A stretch of DNA of 49,327 nucleotides from Candidatus Auribacterota bacterium (GTDB lineage: Bacteria; Auribacterota; Tritonobacteria; UBA1439): NCBI GenBank assembly GCA_026392015.1, contig JAPLCW010000102.1, positions 1-49,327 on the forward strand, read 5' to 3'. This document shows positions 46,764-49,327 of the stretch, piece by piece. The position numbers were made by a program, and so were the translations under genes. The notes beneath the pieces are model-generated. The model was not told the DNA's origin, did not search any database, and saw only the letters and a program-made list of their open reading frames with translations. Position 1 is the stretch's first letter; each line of letters begins with the position of its first letter.

Positions 46764-47565
46764 TTGGGACATACATACACCTTCAACATATGCGCAAAAT
46801 AGCGCTTGGGAATTTAAAGTGCGGGCACTTGCGGGGACTGGGGGGAGTGGTTCACAAGCGGGAGCTGGATTAGTGATCATTTCAAACAATGTTGACGCCA
46901 ATGCAGATGTAAACGCGAATAGCGTTACCGCGGGCATTAATGGCTCAAATGTTTTTCTCAGTTATGGAACTACACCGACGAGTATAGTTACTGCGGCATG
47001 GACCAAGGACACAGCATGGCATGCTATAAAGGTAACACGGAACAGCGCAAATCTCTGGGAATTATTCCTCGACGGCGTAAGTAAGGGAACCGGCACATAT
47101 ACCGGACTCACTACTTCTTCATATTTGCAGGCATACGAAAGAAGTAAGGCAAACGGATGGGACGACATCCGGGTCCGCAAATACGCCAGTCCTGAGCCGG
47201 GCGCAAGCATTGGGACGGAAGAATCCCCCCCAACCCCGACTCCTACAATCACACCCACGCCCACCCCGACAATTACACCGACAAAAGGCATGGACGCTCC
47301 CGGGCTTCCGACAGCGGGAAGCGGGATGTACACGCTCCAACAGATCTATGACTATATGACGAGCGGCACGACGCTGACTGTGGAGTCCAGTTTCCAGGAG
47401 CCAACATCAGGTCCTAGACCAACGATGAAGTCGCTGAAGCAGCTCGGTGATGCTGTTAAATCCCTGTATGAACAGTGCGATGTAACAGCAGCCAATGTTG
47501 ACTCAGGCAAGAAGTTCTTCTCGACCGTACCCGGGAGTTGGGGGGTTCAGACGGGAACACGGTAA
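46711..47565 (+). pseudogene. Array unit F, 3' part: ectodomain, stalk and tail in the +1 frame
   Basis: Open from the junction (GGNWDASSGYLVSSGSGDWD), with the first possible start a GTG at 46744. NWDASSGYLVSSGSG aligns with the SKWTVEAGSAVIESG stretch of unit B, so this is the later part of the same type of jelly-roll-like ectodomain (AWEFKVRALAG, WHAIKVTRNSANLWELFLDG, GWDDIRVRKYASPEP). [19 protein letters not shown] stalk and the common tail follow, in a divergent version (IYDYMTSGTTLTVESSFQEP, LKQLGDAVKSLYEQC). The reading frame relative to the 5' part is +1, exactly as in unit A. Confidence 0.6.
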
Positions 47566-47589
47566 TACTGTAGTTTCGCATAAATTCAG

Positions 47590-47748
47590 GTAACCGCTCA
47601 GGAGCCGGAATTCAGGAGTCAGGAGTTAGAATAAGGACGCTAGCGGCGACATTACTGTTCAGGAGCCGGAATCCAGGAGTCAGAATTCAGAATTCAGGAG
47701 ACAGGAGATAAACGTTTCCTTGAAATGCCGTTATTCTTAATTCTGTAT
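47590..47748. repeat. Array spacer type 1, copy 4, interrupted
   Basis: The left half of the spacer matches 45950 but ends at TTAATTCTGTAT, where the transposase remnant sequence begins; the right half is missing. Confidence 0.7.
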
Positions 47749-47771
47749 CACCTACGAGCATTTCAAGAGTC

Positions 47772-48074
47772 ATGCTGAAGAGAATACTATTGAGCCGATC
47801 GAAGCGTACCGTGACAACGGATGTCCTCCTCAGCGGTCTCATCCACTCATTCAGTAACCTGCACAGGTTCCTGAGTCAATACGTAGGGGATGTGGAACAG
47901 CTCGCACTCACTATCCTCTCTTTTGTACTCCGCCACCTTCCTGCAAATGCGCCATTGATCTCCACCCTTGACGATACCAATGTTCGAAAAACCGGCCAGA
48001 AGATTTTCGAAGGGAGAAAAAGACTCGAATTTTGGAAATTAGCATTAAATGGATTGGATGATCATATCGGTTAG
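47772..48074 (+). pseudogene. N-terminal remnant of a DDE transposase
   Basis: 100 aa. RTVTTDVLLSGL, SNLHRFLSQY and LISTLDDTNVRKTGQKIFEG follow the N-terminal pattern of DDE_5/IS701-like transposases, where LDDT carries the first catalytic aspartate. The protein stops after LDDHIG, long before the rest of the catalytic core, so it is inactive. It interrupts the type 1 spacer before the last array unit. No inverted repeats were found around it. Confidence 0.5.
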
Positions 48075-48229
48075 TTGGCAAGTAGTTAGATAAGAAAGGA
48101 GGGCAAGAAGTAATAAAAACTGTGATGAAGATAGGCCGCGGATTTTGGAAATCCGTGGTGGGGGCGGGGTTCTGGTGGTTTAGTGAAAGGTTGTGCGTTG
48201 ATAATTTTCACAACCGAAAGGGGGGTAAG

Positions 48230-49327
48230 ATGAAAAAACTACTTATGGCATTGGCAATCGTTATCTTTTCAGCTTTCGCCTTATCTGATGCACTAGCTGC
48301 AACAGTCCAAGTATTAGTTGTTGCAGGTGGTGGTGGAGGAGGAACTGGAGCACATTCTTTTAATAGTGGGGGCGGTGGTGGAGCTGGAGGTTTAATTTAT
48401 AATACTTCTTATAGTCTTACTGCTCAGAGTTATACAGTTACAGTAGGAAATGGTGGAGCAACAAATATTAATGGTGCTAATTCAGTTTTCGGTTCTTTAA
48501 CTGCAATAGGAGGGGGTTATGGTGGTGGTTTAAATCCAGAAGTAGCTGGAAATAATGGTGGTTCTGGTGGAGGAGGAGCAACTCACGGACCTAGTAATGG
48601 AGGGTTGGGAACAATAAATCAAGGTAACAATGGGAGTTCAAATGGAGGAGGAGGAGGAGCAAATGAAATAGGTGGAACAGATGGAGCCGGATATGGTGGT
48701 GATGGGCTTTTAATTAATATTAGTGGTTCATCTGTATTTTATGCTGGCGGAGGTGGTAGCGGTAATGATGTTTCAGGTGTTCCTGGTGGTGATGGTGGAG
48801 GTGGAAGAGGCGCAGGTGTTTATACAGTTGCGGCTGAAAATGGAGTAGCAAATACTGGTGGTGGGGGTGGTGGCGGTGCTTCACAAGATGGATGGTATGC
48901 AGGTGGAAATGGAGGTTCAGGAATAGTAATTATAAGATATGTCACCGCAGACTTTGGTGCTTGCACTGGTGGGACAATAACATATACAGATTTAGATGGA
49001 CTATATCCAAGGTCAAGTCCTGCTTGGCCAGGTGGATATACTGTTCATACTTTTACAAGTAGTGGGACATTTACGGTATTGGAGTTACCTACGCCGACAC
49101 CCACGATAACGCCTACGCCCACACCGACGCCCACCCCGACGCCCACACCGACAAAAAGCATGGATTCTCACGGGTCTCCTTCCGCGGGGAGCGGGATGCA
49201 CACGCTCCAGCAGGTATATAACTACCTGAACTCAGGGATAAAGACAACACCTGCACCCAGCTTCCAGGAACCGGTCGCGGGTCCCGGACCGACTATGAAG
49301 ACGTTGGAAGAGATTTACCAGGACATC
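48230..49327 (+). CDS. Last array unit: glycine-rich surface protein, cut by the window end
   Basis: 366 codons are open to the last base. MKKLLMALAIVIFSAFALS and AAAGGGG upstream match the sister genes. TVQVLVVAGGGGGGTGAH opens the glycine domain (NTSYSLTAQSYTVTVGN, SSVFYAGGGGSGN, GNGGSGIVIIRYVTADFG), in GGA/GGT codons. HTFTSSGTFTVLELP, a [20 protein letters not shown] stalk and the common tail (GSGMHTLQQVYNYLNSG, TMKTLEEIYQDI) follow. The last 141 bases are identical to 39203-39343 in unit A. The window stops at the codon where unit A shows its deletion. Confidence 0.8.
   Translation, partial: MKKLLMALAIVIFSAFALSDALAATVQVLVVAGGGGGGTGAHSFNSGGGGGAGGLIYNTSYSLTAQSYTVTVGNGGATNINGANSVFGSLTAIGGGYGGGLNPEVAGNNGGSGGGGATHGPSNGGLGTINQGNNGSSNGGGGGANEIGGTDGAGYGGDGLLINISGSSVFYAGGGGSGNDVSGVPGGDGGGGRGAGVYTVAAENGVANTGGGGGGGASQDGWYAGGNGGSGIVIIRYVTADFGACTGGTITYTDLDGLYPRSSPAWPGGYTVHTFTSSGTFTVLELPTPTPTITPTPTPTPTPTPTPTKSMDSHGSPSAGSGMHTLQQVYNYLNSGIKTTPAPSFQEPVAGPGPTMKTLEEIYQDI

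Noticed and set aside
37960..49327. Diversity-generating retroelement
   Set aside because: No reverse transcriptase, no template repeat and no adenine-specific variation; the differences are whole domains.
1..49327. tRNA or rRNA genes
   Set aside because: No cloverleaf with a T-loop GTTCRANNC pattern and no rRNA core sequence was recognised by eye; a tRNA scan would settle it.

Overview
The window looks like a piece, and probably one whole contig, of a Gram-negative bacterial genome from an uncultured lineage. LptF and LptG imply an outer membrane with lipopolysaccharide. Very long Thr-Pro stalks, DUF2341/LamG-type and glycine-rich secreted proteins, a Hel308-like helicase and abundant palindromic repeats recall candidate phyla of the Omnitrophota/Auribacterota kind. 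That placement is inference; no rRNA or tRNA gene is visible.

Layout. 249-6247: glycan genes, with a GT2 enzyme on + meeting a minus-strand operon of a GT4 glycosyltransferase, a methyltransferase and a fused B12-binding radical SAM/GT2 protein. 6667-9210: a secreted subtilisin-like protease. 9471-12209: nadB, a truncated membrane glycosyltransferase and a DUF3047 gene in one minus-strand operon. 12926-21852: two giant paralogous secreted proteins (about 1506 and 1288 aa) with (Thr-Pro)n stalks between triplets of a repeated domain. 22258-33176: household genes on + (uvrA, lptF-lptG, dnaE, a SLOG-fold protein, plsC). 33234-37076: Hel308-like helicase, a tiny Tyr/Pro-rich secreted protein, mobB and an FmdB-type zinc ribbon. 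37924-49327: a tandem array of at least seven secreted-protein units. Each unit has a conserved leader and signal peptide, a variable ectodomain (DUF2341/LamG-like or glycine-rich), a short Thr-Pro stalk and an almost invariant C-terminal domain of about 75 aa. The last unit runs off the window.

The array is the most unusual part. It shows near-identical 5' and 3' modules around unrelated middles, a leftover 3' end behind unit D, two ectodomain genes broken at the same base with the same frame offset, and 141 identical nucleotides shared by its first and last units. This fits cassette-like recombination of surface proteins. However, the window ends at exactly the base where unit A has a deletion, so some junctions may be assembly errors.

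Intergenic DNA carries several repeat families: a MITE with GTA-type ends and perfect 8-bp target duplications (IS66-like), a palindrome-ended element with an 18-bp terminal inverted repeat, nested (one inside another) palindromes, and REP-like hairpins.
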